Shown: positions 46,201 through 49,999 of the stretch, piece by piece | How positions within the stretch are numbered: the first letter of the stretch is position 1 | How the letters are laid out: every line of letters starts with the position of its first letter | NCBI GenBank assembly: GCA_016490735.1 | Contig: JAEMWC010000246.1 | Span: 692,501-756,500, forward strand | DNA from: Pachyseris speciosa | Taxonomy: Eukaryota > Cnidaria > Anthozoa > Scleractinia > Pachyseridae | DNA length: 64,000 nt | Reading direction: 5' to 3' | The notes under the pieces: model-generated | What the model was told of the DNA's origin: nothing | What the model saw: the letters and a program-made list of their open reading frames with translations, nothing else | The model's database searches: none | Made by a program: the position numbers and the translations under genes

Positions 46201-46761
46201 AAGAAACTCAAGTAAATTAAGCATCTCAAGAAACCAAAGCACCTCAAGTAGACAAGTAATTTTCTCGACCAGATACCCTAAATGCCTTTTCTACTGGAGT
46301 TGAAATTGTTATGTGAGAAGCTTAAGCTTTTCTTGAGGTGCTTTACGTACTTGAGAGTGTATGGGAACAATCTACGATGGTGACTATATGGCGTGAATGT
46401 ATATACCTTTCACGGTAAGAATTTCCACTAATAATACATTTGCATTGCAGACCTTCTGCCGTATAAGCCTGGCCTGGTGTCACGTGATGATCTGCTGTTG
46501 CTAGCTCAGGAACTGGGTCCACACTGGAGCGACTTGTGCCGCATTTTGTTGAGTGACGCGCAGCAGGTGCACATTGATACTGACCAAACAACACTTTATG
46601 ACAAGTGTTTCGTGATGTTGACCACCTGGACGCGGGCGGTAGGATCACAGGCGACGTACGCTGCACTGGGCTTTGCTTTGATGCATGAGGATCTTCAAAC
46701 AGAACATCTCTGTGAAAAGTTCTGTCTGGCATCTCAAGACGTTCTAGAAAGCAGCATTTAG
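6053..46761 (+). CDS. Ubl-Ubl-SH2-Ubl-SH2-ROC-COR-Death protein (13 exons, 1313 aa)
   Basis: Joined exons: 6053-6564, 9929-10048, 17447-17549, 22398-22503, 23005-23293, 38851-38976, 39597-39696, 40435-40507, 41387-41866, 42375-43812, 44833-45091, 45682-45706, 46451-46761. All introns are GT-AG, every phase fits, and the total is 3942 nt. Predicted order: two ubiquitin-like domains (about 1-80 and 82-170, opening MQIF as ubiquitin does), SH2-1 (172-263), linker, Ubl3 (about 295-376), SH2-2 (378-470), Roc GTPase (about 505-800; P-loop 514-521, DFTGQ 686-690, THAD 779-782), COR (about 850-1115), a Cys-rich segment (1116-1202) and a Death domain (about 1211-1303). No signal peptide or membrane segment is evident, so it is probably cytoplasmic. 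ROC-COR proteins are dimeric GTP switches, and ROC-COR with a C-terminal Death domain also occurs in DAPK1. The Ubl units lack a terminal Gly-Gly and so are fixed domains. Binding partners are unknown; a role in stress, immune or death signalling is inference. Confidence 0.85.
6982..8949. mobile_element. TTAA-flanked TIR element rich in TCGGTCGA iterations
   Basis: The left end GGCATCTGTCGACCGAGTAT matches, inverted, the right end ACTCGGTCAACAGATGCC. TTAA lies at 6978-6981 and 8950-8953. Both subterminal regions (6982-7092 and about 7946-8050, 8730-8949) are packed with diverged copies of a TCGGTCGATA/TCGGCCGATA motif. The flanks outside TTAA are themselves inverted repeats (6965-6977 and 8954-8966). 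A LINE fragment lies inside. No transposase seen. Confidence 0.75.
7093..7945 (+). mobile_element. LINE fragment (RT C-terminus), inside the TTAA element
   Basis: The frame at 7215-7778 carries the 3' half of a CR1/L2-like reverse transcriptase: RRIRKYLS, IDYCNSILYGLP, LQRLQNSATRLI, LHWLPVEFRI and LKLWNGLPSQIR in order. The 7093-7205 part continues the protein in another frame (KNLGTWIDSNMSLQ), so there is a frameshift just before 7215. The AT-rich 3' UTR runs to about 7945. The copy is dead. Confidence 0.8.
9929..10048 (+). CDS. Exon 2: N-terminal half of SH2-1
   Basis: Residues 171-210. It opens WFHGKITR, the classic SH2 start, and runs to YVLFI. The segment corresponding to FLVRES reads FLIKES: the phosphotyrosine-binding Arg is Lys197 (AAA, 10005-10007). 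The acceptor AAAG at 9925-9928 is weak in pyrimidines; the donor GTATGT is good. Phase 2 at both ends. Confidence 0.85.
10108..10171. repeat. Near-perfect hairpin
   Basis: Arms of about 27 nt (ACTGTGATGATCATTCACAT plus ATTCATT, and its inverse) around a spacer of about 10 nt. The arm is the 3' end of the local SINE family, also seen singly at about 10355 and 11441, so two SINE 3' ends lie head to head. Confidence 0.75.
10172..10384 (-). mobile_element. tRNA-derived SINE (interrupted)
   Basis: Read on the minus strand, it has a tRNA-like head at 10220-10291 and then a body with CAGGTTTTATTTTCACTACT. Its far end CATTCTTTAA at 10375-10384 is cut by the MITE 10385-11241 and resumes at 11246. The same family recurs on the + strand at 11283-11463. 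Confidence 0.75.
10220..10291 (-). tRNA. tRNA-Thr(AGT)-like SINE head
   Basis: 72 nt with a perfect 7-bp acceptor stem (GGCTTGT/ACAAGCC), D arm GCTC/GAGC, anticodon stem CTGTG/CGCAG with loop CCAGTAT (anticodon AGT), and B box GGTTCAAACC. The T stem has a mismatch and wobble pairs, and the sequence continues into a SINE body. It is probably a SINE promoter and not a translating tRNA. Confidence 0.4.
10385..11241. mobile_element. piggyBac-like MITE, 857 bp
   Basis: Begins CCCATTAACTACC and ends GGGAGTTAATGGG, flanked by TTAA (10381-10384 and 11242-11245). The empty site CATTCTTTAATCCGCA survives in the neighbouring SINE copy at about 10130, so the TTAA duplication is shown directly. CCC-starting TIRs with TTAA targets are typical of piggyBac. 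Noncoding; related copies at 23978, 40781 and more distantly 18120. Confidence 0.85.
11283..11463 (+). mobile_element. tRNA-derived SINE, second copy
   Basis: Shares with the 10172 copy the opening GCATATTCATCACTCAC, the GAACCA block, TTGGCTTGTTTTAGCTCAGTTGGTGG and the 3' end ACTGCAATGATCATTCACAT. The anticodon region of the tRNA head is deleted, so it is an old, defective copy. Confidence 0.7.
12453..13285 (+). repeat. 33-bp minisatellite with 325-bp higher-order period
   Basis: The basic unit is ATGGGCGTGTTTCTATGGGC followed by TCGATTCTATTCT, repeated with variants. A block of about 325 bp starting at 12605 is repeated almost exactly from 12930. Because 33 is a multiple of 3, overlapping + frames stay open and mimic an 11-residue protein repeat. 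It is intronic, and I see no evidence that it is translated. Confidence 0.9.
13800..14661. mobile_element. TA-flanked TIR element, 862 bp
   Basis: Begins CCGTAAAGACTCACAGATAA and ends TTATCTGCGAGTCTTTATGG, with TA on each side (13798-13799, 14662-14663). A nearby internal copy GGGTGCGGCTTATCTGCGAG lies at about 13857. TA duplication suggests Tc1/mariner-type mobilisation. No transposase is left. An end fragment of the same family lies at 51535-51625. Confidence 0.75.
14664..16145. other. Intronic DNA with simple repeats
   Basis: No gene seen. There is a (TTTCA)n run at about 14901-14925, an ACAGAC-type microsatellite at 15079-15112, and a TTTCAG(T/C) run at about 15498-15525. Short frames here are low-complexity. 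Confidence 0.5.
16146..16640 (-). pseudogene. LINE endonuclease-domain fragment
   Basis: A 161-codon frame on the minus strand matches the C-terminal part of the exonuclease/endonuclease/phosphatase domain of non-LTR retrotransposons: FMELMDTFGFLQHITTPTHV, then GHILDLIISRSS and a terminal SDH block (YISDHCFTE). The catalytic N-terminal part and the reverse transcriptase are missing, so this is a 5'-end scrap of a LINE. Confidence 0.75.
17018..17075 (+). repeat. Short tandem duplication
   Basis: GAAAGGACAGGTTACCATGT followed by TACCACCA occurs twice, about 30 bp apart. Confidence 0.7.
17090..17240 (+). mobile_element. Terminal-repeat fragment of a probable Penelope-like element
   Basis: This non-coding segment carries the hammerhead motif at 17130-17176 and a hairpin-like ATCAACTCCGTTGAT nearby. 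Hammerhead ribozymes are established in the long terminal repeats of Penelope-like retroelements. No RT or GIY-YIG coding sequence is adjacent, so the family call is inference. Confidence 0.45.
17130..17176 (+). ncRNA. Type I hammerhead ribozyme motif
   Basis: Core CTGACGA at 17139-17145. Stem II is GGGC/GCTC with loop TAAC (17147-17158). GAAA lies at 17159-17162, followed by CGTC with predicted cleavage after C17166. Stem I pairs 17130-17138 with 17167-17175 with one mismatch. Stem III is minimal (ACGT), as in hammerheads that work as dimers. All conserved core bases are present. Confidence 0.65.
17447..17549 (+). CDS. Exon 3: C-terminal half of SH2-1
   Basis: Residues 211-245, reading VEGKPRHFRVICKRN and then FAINENQFFDSIEEMVK, the beta-D and following strand of an SH2 fold. 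Acceptor TTGTAG, donor GTAAGA. Enters in phase 2 and leaves in phase 0, exactly like exon 7. Confidence 0.85.
18120..21252. mobile_element. TTAA-flanked element with CCCTTTGGC ends, 3.1 kb
   Basis: Starts CCCTTTGGCTGCTAC and ends CTAGCCAAAGGG, flanked by TTAA (18116-18119 and 21253-21256). The first 590 bp are the inverse of the MITE at 40781-41342. The rest holds polypyrimidine and GGGGAGGG stretches at about 18779-18900 and 19060-19080, an (AAT)n run at 20361-20381, and no recognisable transposase. It is probably a piggyBac-like element with nested insertions, or two elements that recombined. Confidence 0.55.
21405..21750. repeat. MITE with iterated CCCTATTTCAGACC
   Basis: G-rich opening GGTGGGAGGGGGAGTACTCC and C-rich closing AGTACCCCTCCCCCC form rough inverted ends. 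Between them TACCCTATTTCAGACCAAA-like units occur about five times. Noncoding. Confidence 0.6.
22070..22305 (-). mobile_element. tRNA-derived SINE
   Basis: On the minus strand it starts GGGGAGCAGGGATGGCGCAG at 22305, with A box TGGCGCAGTGG and B box GGTTCAATTCC, then a body through GTTGGTTCTCTTCTCTGCTC and a T/A-rich 3' part. The two short frames here are non-coding. Confidence 0.8.
22398..22503 (+). CDS. Exon 4: SH2-1 C-terminus and linker
   Basis: Residues 246-281. FHQNNKGILPIKLTEPV is the closing helix and LTEPV tail typical of SH2 domains; exon 8 has the parallel YYKSNCGPLKTRLTEPV. A Ser/Glu-rich linker follows. Acceptor TTCCAG, donor GTATGC; it leaves in phase 1. Confidence 0.85.
23005..23293 (+). 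CDS. Exon 5: Ubl3
   Basis: Residues 281-377: a Pro/Ser linker, then EIQIRVEVGSKTLSLL, SLKEQIAELSGVPTDCQLL and ending HVQVHPWNE, a complete ubiquitin-like fold. No terminal Gly-Gly. Acceptor GATAG, donor GTAGGT, phase 2 out. The homologous ending of Ubl2 marks it as the partner of the duplicated unit. Confidence 0.85.
23413..23560 (+). mobile_element. tRNA-derived SINE fragment
   Basis: A box TGAGCTCAGTTGGT and B box ATAGGTTCAAACCCC, spaced as in a tRNA with an enlarged anticodon region, then an A/T-rich body. Related to the 10172 SINE by its GAGCTCAGTTGGT and GGTCATAGGTTCAAACC blocks. Confidence 0.6.
23808..23968 (+). mobile_element. Degraded hammerhead-bearing repeat, copy A
   Basis: 161 bp, aligned along its length with 38363-38527. 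It contains CTGATGA, stem II GGCCT/AGGCC with an AACA loop, then AAAAC where GAAAC is expected, then AGCTGTC. The flanks CATTAGC and GCTAATG can form stem I. Read with copy B it is a mutated type I hammerhead from a probable Penelope-like element. Confidence 0.55.
23978..24976. mobile_element. piggyBac-like MITE, 999 bp
   Basis: Begins CCCATTGACTACTGCAGG and ends GGTGCCAATGGG. The right flank is TTAA (24977-24980) and the left TTTA (23974-23977), a worn target duplication. Same family as 10385-11241; both end in a GGCCGGTTTTGGCCGG block. Noncoding. Confidence 0.75.
25053..25312 (+). mobile_element. LINE, 5' portion of a split copy
   Basis: The frame 25082-25315 reads KLNLSISN, VKYLGLIFDSNLKWKPY and SKKISRGIGVLSKIRYYVNR, the thumb region of a CR1/Jockey-like reverse transcriptase. 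The protein stops at the insertion and resumes at 37288, where the text continues directly (LYYSLIYPFLTYG). Confidence 0.8.
25313..25533. mobile_element. Small MITE at the left edge of the 12 kb insertion
   Basis: Left TIR TGAAGGACTGAGAGCATAAC, right TIR GGTTATGCTCTCAGCCCTTC. The next inner block (GACTTTTAGGGC) is also inverted at the right. The same right end appears at 37240-37287. Related sequence lies near 56340 and 59800. Confidence 0.75.
25976..26062 (+). repeat. Interstitial telomere-like TTAGGG array
   Basis: About a dozen GGGTTA hexamers, five of them exact and consecutive near 26010-26045, with variants such as AGGGCTAG and AGAGCTAG at the ends. Similar short stretches lie at about 29930, 33640 (inverse) and 35963-36012. 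Confidence 0.85.
26073..26222 (+). repeat. Minisatellite of GTGGACTTGCCGAC type
   Basis: Eight or so diverged units of about 15-22 bp built on GTGGA(C/T)(T/A)TGCCGAC. The same core recurs singly five times across 34641-35800. Confidence 0.75.
26508..26690. repeat. Inverted repeat with spacer duplication
   Basis: Arms of about 60 bp (CTAGAAATGATATTTGGAGA at one end, the inverse CAAACATAATTTCTAG at the other). The spacer contains TTGGTTATCACTCTAATACC twice. A third, single arm lies at 28875-28912 just beyond the LINE. Confidence 0.7.
26770..28873 (+). mobile_element. LINE, 5'-truncated CR1/Jockey-like
   Basis: Runs from a partial linker region through a reverse transcriptase to a (TTACA)n tail at about 28848-28873. 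The RT contains NYRPISVLPLISKIME, FIDLKKAFDLVDH, GVPQGSLLGPLLF and the catalytic YADD (27828-27839). An in-frame stop (26990-26992) and a frameshift near 27220 break it. It is inactive but relatively young compared with the other LINE scraps. Confidence 0.85.
27207..28613 (+). pseudogene. Reverse transcriptase ORF of the LINE
   Basis: A 468-codon open stretch holding the fingers-palm-thumb order of a non-LTR RT and the C-terminal block FRYSGAILFNSLPETFK. The frame upstream (27011-27247, with KSSKATGLDGIP) is the missing N-terminal part in another frame. The catalytic DD of YADD and the FxD of FIDLKKAFD are intact, so decay is by frameshift and truncation only. Confidence 0.8.
28874..29520. 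other. Unassigned cargo DNA
   Basis: No gene recognised. It contains a homopolymeric C run at 29104-29116 and a small CGCAGCCTGCG hairpin at 29148-29158. Confidence 0.4.
31836..32160 (-). repeat. Tandem duplication of about 185 bp inside the recombinase gene
   Basis: GTTTCTTTGCATCTCTC through CTTTTTTTGGCACAGCCTCA and on to TTCAATGGTATCGTCA occurs twice in direct order (about 31841-32025 and 32028-32205). The duplicated segment codes for a Glu/Thr- and Lys-rich linker. Confidence 0.75.
32211..33182. mobile_element. TA-flanked MITE, 972 bp, inserted in the recombinase gene
   Basis: Begins GGGACTTTAAGCAAATCACT and ends AGCGATTTGCTTAAAGTCCC, with TA at 32209-32210 and 33183-33184. Outside it the coding text joins: DSDSDS on the upstream side and DDTIELINI on the downstream side. 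Noncoding; mariner-type mobilisation is inferred from the TA duplication. Confidence 0.85.
34641..35800 (+). repeat. Five spaced copies of GTGGATTTGCCGAC
   Basis: Copies at 34641-34655, 34806-34820, 35226-35240, 35394-35408 and 35786-35800. Spacing alternates 165, 420, 168 and 392 bp, so the motif recurs in pairs with a period near 570-585 bp. The intervening DNA shows only weak similarity. Function unknown. Confidence 0.6.
35963..36012 (+). repeat. Degenerate telomere-like repeat
   Basis: GGTAGGGTTAGGGTTAGAGC followed by variants (AGAATTAG, AGGGATAG, AGGCCTAG). Confidence 0.7.
36050..37239. other. Noncoding right part of the 12 kb insertion
   Basis: No gene recognised. A segment near 36470-36540 is repeated imperfectly at about 36640-36730 (GGATTCATTTTCATCGTCAA and CAAAGTAAATGACGACAGT-like blocks), an internal duplication about 170 bp apart. 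Confidence 0.45.
37288..37870 (+). mobile_element. LINE, 3' portion of the split copy
   Basis: Continues the 25053 fragment: YYSLIYPFLTYGLSIWGNTY, LQKRAICTTTF, then the RT C-terminal block SYNTRLASK and KVWNHLDESIK, and a stop at 37769. A TTTA-rich tail (37790-37860) ends it. Confidence 0.8.
38363..38527 (+). mobile_element. Degraded hammerhead-bearing repeat, copy B
   Basis: Counterpart of 23808-23968. The core reads TTGATGA (C to T change) with stem II GGCCT/AGGCT and an intact GAAAC, then AACTGTC. Copy A has the reverse pattern of damage, so the ancestor can be read as a complete hammerhead core. Confidence 0.55.
38851..38976 (+). CDS. Exon 6: N-terminal half of SH2-2
   Basis: Residues 377-419: WYIGKMSTSEV to GDYCLLL. 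The key motif reads FLIRES with the canonical Arg405 (AGA, 38933-38935). Same length class, start residue (Trp) and phases (2 and 2) as exon 2. Acceptor ATTAG, donor GTGAGT. Confidence 0.85.
39597..39696 (+). CDS. Exon 7: C-terminal half of SH2-2
   Basis: Residues 419-452: WKGNLLPYRVHSKNG and then FAVNSNQQFASLSSLVE. Matches exon 3 in position and phases (2 in, 0 out). Acceptor TGACAG, donor GTATGT. Confidence 0.85.
39801..40340. mobile_element. GGGGCGGATCCAG repeat, long copy
   Basis: Starts GGGGCGGATCCAGGGG and matches 48034-48282 over its first 165 bp and again over its last 75 bp (GGCCGATTGGTATCGGCC). About 300 bp between are extra; they include a hairpin at 40011-40083 with arms TTTCTATCGCGTGATAGCTG and its inverse. 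The right TIR is missing. Confidence 0.65.
40435..40507 (+). CDS. Exon 8: SH2-2 C-terminus
   Basis: Residues 453-477: YYKSNCGPLKTRLTEPV, the closing SH2 segment, and a short basic linker. Acceptor CTCAG after a good pyrimidine tract, donor GTAGGC, phase 1 out as in exon 4. Confidence 0.85.
40781..41342. mobile_element. piggyBac-like MITE, 562 bp
   Basis: Begins CCCATTGACTACGGAGC and ends GGTGGCAATGGG, flanked by TTAA (40777-40780 and 41343-41346). Its inverse makes up the first 590 bp of the 18120 element. It lies in intron 8, 44 bp before the Roc exon. Confidence 0.85.
41387..41866 (+). CDS. Exon 9: Roc domain P-loop and extended loop
   Basis: Residues 477-637. RVRIMLIGQEGAGKTSVKK contains the P-loop (514-521). 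After FNKREPGTQGVEVDS comes a long Ser/Pro/Gly-rich region before the next exon's DFTGQ. Acceptor CTCAG, donor GTAAAT, phase 1. The distance from P-loop to G3 (about 165 residues) is far above the roughly 50 usual for Roc domains. Confidence 0.85.
42190..42330 (-). mobile_element. Possible tRNA-derived SINE
   Basis: On the minus strand a B-box-like GGTTTGAATCCAACTC follows an A-box-like GACTTGGTAAATCATTG at tRNA-like spacing. Weak; only the two promoter boxes support it. Confidence 0.35.
42375..43812 (+). CDS. Exon 10: Roc C-terminal half and COR
   Basis: Residues 637-1116. The G3 motif WDFTGQ is at 685-690, the strand AVYLLVCDLS follows, and G4 THAD is at 779-782. The COR region starts near IPLRWLHVEKEL (852) and includes LVILDPQWLIHVF. 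The donor is GTTGGT at 43813, phase 2. A 1.4 kb uninterrupted exon is unusual here and holds no repeat. Confidence 0.88.
43813..44832 (+). other. Intron 10
   Basis: 1020 bp of AT-rich DNA, with an (AAT)-like start just after the donor. No gene; the frame 44652-44852 is a fortuitous extension into exon 11 in another frame. Confidence 0.6.
44833..45091 (+). CDS. Exon 11: Cys-rich post-COR segment
   Basis: Residues 1116-1202. Seven Cys with spacing CxxCxxC-x9-C-x7-C-x4-C-x12-C plus nearby His suggest a small zinc-binding module, though I cannot name the family. Acceptor TTTCAG, donor GTATGA, phase 2 in and 0 out. Confidence 0.8.
45682..45706 (+). CDS. Exon 12: 25-nt microexon
   Basis: Codes YFRRNHYP plus one base. 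Flanked by CCCTCAG and GTAAAC. It is required by phase: exon 11 ends in phase 0 and exon 13 starts needing one carried base, which only this microexon supplies. Confidence 0.7.
46186..46362. repeat. Palindromic MITE, about 177 bp
   Basis: Arms TACACTCTCAAGT and ACTTGAGAGTGTA with further inverted AAGCACCTCAAG/CTTGAGGTGCTT. It sits 88 bp before the last coding exon. Confidence 0.7.
46451..46761 (+). CDS. Exon 13: Death domain and stop
   Basis: Residues 1211-1313. DDLLLLAQELGPHWSDLCRI and then MLTTWTRAVGSQATYAALGF show the six-helix Death-domain pattern (Leu-rich helix 1, W in helix 2, MLxxW, ATxxxLxxAL). Acceptor TTGCAG; stop TAG at 46759-46761. An AATAAA lies at 47280-47285 but is in or beyond a LINE scrap, so the polyadenylation site is uncertain. 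Confidence 0.85.
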
Positions 46762-47011
46762 AACGTTCACTGAAAGATTCAGCGAGTCATGATCCCAGAC
46801 AACAAATGATTTGTTAACGAGGATCTTCAGACAGTTGTATGAGGCATCAGAAGGTGTGCTAGAATGTAACGTTTAAAACATTCACTGATAGACTCAACTG
46901 GGAAGTCAAGATCCCTCTACAACGAACTGTTTCATAAAGATGTTCGAAAAGAACATCTCTGTACAAGGAACCATGTGGAATAACAAGGTGTACTAGAAAG
47001 AAACGCTTACT

Positions 47012-47197
47012 GTAGTACATTTGGACTTCAGTAAAATGTTCGACAGTGTTAATCATGAACTTTTGTCCTGTAAGCTTAAGGAGGTTCCATTAAATCCATT
47101 CATTATCAACTGGCTTGCTAGTATAGGTAATGTCATTTCAAAATATTGCAGCAAAGGAATTGATTTCTGTGGCTCCATTGCTGACTTTTTTCTGTAA
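47012..47197 (+). pseudogene. LINE reverse-transcriptase scrap
   Basis: One frame reads VVHLDFSKMFDSVNHELL then LNPFIINWLAS, the RT block normally seen as LDFSKAFDSVNHELL. It stops at TAA 47195-47197. Truncated on both sides and non-functional. Confidence 0.75.
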
Positions 47198-47199
47198 GG

Positions 47200-48033
47200 A
47201 TTTGTCTTCGATGGTCAGTGAAAATTAGTTTGTGGTCAGTGAAAGTTAGGGAATTTTTTCTATCCCTGATCGTGTTCCGAATAAAACAGTCTGATAGAGT
47301 GGAAAAACAAAATACAAGTGGAATTTACAAAGCTGTTTCTGGGCTTTTATGCAAGGCTTTAATCTTGGTAGTCATTGGCATCCAATGAATACTTAGAAAC
47401 CGGGGGTGTTTGAAAGCCCAAGTCACGAATTTACGTCTCTTTGCACAGTATTGTTTGGCGTCACTGGGCGAAATAGACAGAAGTTTCTTGAAAATAACAA
47501 ATGTAACAACTCTTAGTATGAGTATTGTAATCTATTATATAACTATTATAGTCTATTACGCCAAACAAAAAAACCGTAGCAAGAAATTAAGATTGTGTGG
47601 CTTGTAATTGACTGGAATGGGAAGTCTCGTACCGTACCATTGCGTTGTTCATACGGTTTTAATTTTTGCGGGGCTTAGACATACGCAAACGTCGCGTGAA
47701 GTTGGCCGGTTAAATGTTGGCAATGATATCCATACACAGGCAAAAAACTAAGAGTAACGTAAAACGTTCTGTTCCACAGAGCACAATAATTCAAGTGTCG
47801 ATCCAAAAACAGTTATGATGACAAAACACCAAGCCTTTATCAATTGACTGTGGAGTACACTGCTACGCTATATTTGCATCATACATGCAAACCAACAATA
47901 TCTTCACGTTTTCGTTCGGAAGATAATAAACGAAGTTATTAATGTCACACCTTTAGTGAGCTCACTTTTACTTGCGTACTTACGTACTGATATCGTGATT
48001 GGGGCCATGGAATTCAGCTTCTAAGATATTCCA
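47200..48033. other. Intergenic DNA, no gene seen
   Basis: AT-rich, no recognisable repeat or coding region. The short frame 47410-47607 lacks supporting features. Confidence 0.5.
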
Positions 48034-48282
48034 GGGGCGGATCCAGTGGCAGTGGATTGGGTGGCTAGCCACCCCCCTCTAGAACAGCCCACCAAAAAAT
48101 ATAATACGTGGAAAAACAAACGGAAATACGTGGGTCCCAAAAAATATACAAATACGTTGGCCCCTAGTTCGTCCTTCCTAAAACGCCATGTTTAGGATGG
48201 TTACTAGATTTATACTAATAACGTATAGTTTGATGGCCGACTGGTATCGGCCAACCCCATTGAAAAATCCTGGATCCGCCCT
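48034..48282. mobile_element. GGGGCGGATCCAG MITE, short copy
   Basis: Starts GGGGCGGATCCAGTGG and ends CCTGGATCCGCCC. Matches the two outer parts of 39801-40340. Confidence 0.75.
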
Positions 48283-48882
48283 TACATTATCGCTTACTGA
48301 CTTTGTTTTGTCAAGAGATGTTTGGAGTGTACACAAATAGGGAAAAGGTACAAATTGGCAGCAGTCATCATGTACACGGTGGCTTATGAACTATTTCATA
48401 ACAGGACCTATTATGGGTTCAAGGCAAAACAGAACAAAAGAGGCCAAAAGATGTCATTTCGTGGCCCTTAGTCCACCAATGAAAAGCAGTGAGTTATTGT
48501 ATGCAGATGCGGCTGAATTTCGGCTTAAATTTATAACCATCATTGAAATGATCATTAACAAATAATTGATTCAAACAACCGTTAGAACACGAAAAAGCGA
48601 AATTTAAGCACCTTTTTATATTTGGAATATACGTCGCACTTCTTGAAGACAAAAGGACGCATGTACTGATTTCACACTTACACACACTTTATTCAAAATA
48701 TATAAGCGAAAACAGTTGCAAACTAGACTAATCCGCAAATAGTACTAGCTAATCAAGGCGGATCAGTCAATTATAAAGACATAAAAGAAAAAAAGATGAG
48801 ACATTATGTAACGTTACAATTTTCATTAATTATATTATACACAGGAGATTTCAATCATAATTAAACATTTCCAGGAAGTTAA

Positions 48883-48977
48883 TAGTCTTCTTCGCAGCCG
48901 TTGTTTGGGCTCGTCACGCAACGCGGTGGAAGGGAGCGCGTTGTGTGACGAGCCCAAACGACGGCTGCGAAGGAGAC
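48883..48977. repeat. Long near-perfect palindrome
   Basis: Arms of about 41 nt (start CTTCTTCGCAGCCGTTGTTT, then GGGCTCGTCACGCAACGC) around a spacer of about 11 nt. A half-copy relates to 3966-4020. Probably a tiny fold-back MITE. Confidence 0.8.
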
Positions 48978-49079
48978 TGGAAAGTTAAGCAATGATAAAC
49001 TATTTAAAGTAATAAAATAAAGTTATATCAACTTAACATCTGTATTTCTTCTAATTTGGGAGGTAGCGATGCAATCATG

Positions 49080-49225
49080 TTGTTTGAAACTATTAATTAG
49101 AAAAGAGTGGAGTTTAGCTGTAAATTGGTTTTTCGAGAGCTCCCTTAACTGGTATCTCATTCCATATCCTAGCTCCAACTCTTGAAAATGCGTTCTTTTG
49201 GATTTCTTATCTAGAGTTCTTTATA
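49080..49225 (-). pseudogene. LINE RT C-terminal scrap
   Basis: On the minus strand KNAFSRVGARIWNEIPVKGA and then LEKPIYS stop, the usual end of a CR1-like reverse transcriptase. No other part of the element is recognisable. Confidence 0.65.
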
Positions 49226-49730
49226 TAGGAGTTGTTAGTCGTAGAAGATCTCGCCTTATAAGAATGAGTGCTTTTGGTGTCGCTGAACATAATCAAAATG
49301 TTACTGGTTGCCTTTTGATTACATGTATTGTGCATTAATTAAACAACAAACTGATTTGTGGTAATGAAAATTAACCGGTAAACTATTAGCGTCTGTAAAC
49401 GACAGAAAAATATAAATCTAAGTGGTCGTTTCTGAAGGATTAAAATTCTTAAGTAAGTTTTATTCGCAACGCCCCACGCATTAAATCCATATAAAGTGAT
49501 CATAAGGAAGCATTCGTAATGGTAGGTTGAAATCGGGGCTGAAGCGAGGGAATAAAAAATGTCTCTTTTTCAAAGGACTAAGGATCGGGCTAGGTCTTGT
49601 AACTTTTTTTTTCAACATTAGGACTTAACAGACCGAAATATTCCAAGGTTTAATTAGCCCTTGAAATTTCTGACGCTTTGTGAATGAGCTTTACTGTGAA
49701 AGTCAAAAAACCGTGAGCACTTTGATTTGA

Positions 49731-49998
49731 TTTTGACAGGTCCATTGCGTAGCCACCAGATTGAGCTTCACTTTGTTTAAAGTCGCTCGAAATTCCTCTT
49801 TGCTTGCATAAATACACAAGGTTAAACTGATAACGAATAAACTACAGGGTAACAGCCATTTTTGGAAGGAAAAGCGATCAAAACAAATTAACAAAGTTCG
49901 TGACTGATCGAGACAACGTTTTGTTAATTAAATTTGTTTGCTTTCTTTGCGTTTTCATCTCGCGTTTGATTGGTGGCTACGCAATGGACCTGTCAAAA
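49731..49998. mobile_element. MITE with perfect 28-bp TIRs
   Basis: TTTTGACAGGTCCATTGCGT then AGCCACCA at the left, exact inverse at the right, 268 bp end to end. Confidence 0.8.
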
Positions 49999-49999
49999 C

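Noticed and set aside
47280..47285. AATAAA as the polyadenylation signal of the ROCO gene
   Set aside because: It lies 520 bp past the stop, just beyond a LINE scrap, with no further support; left unassigned.
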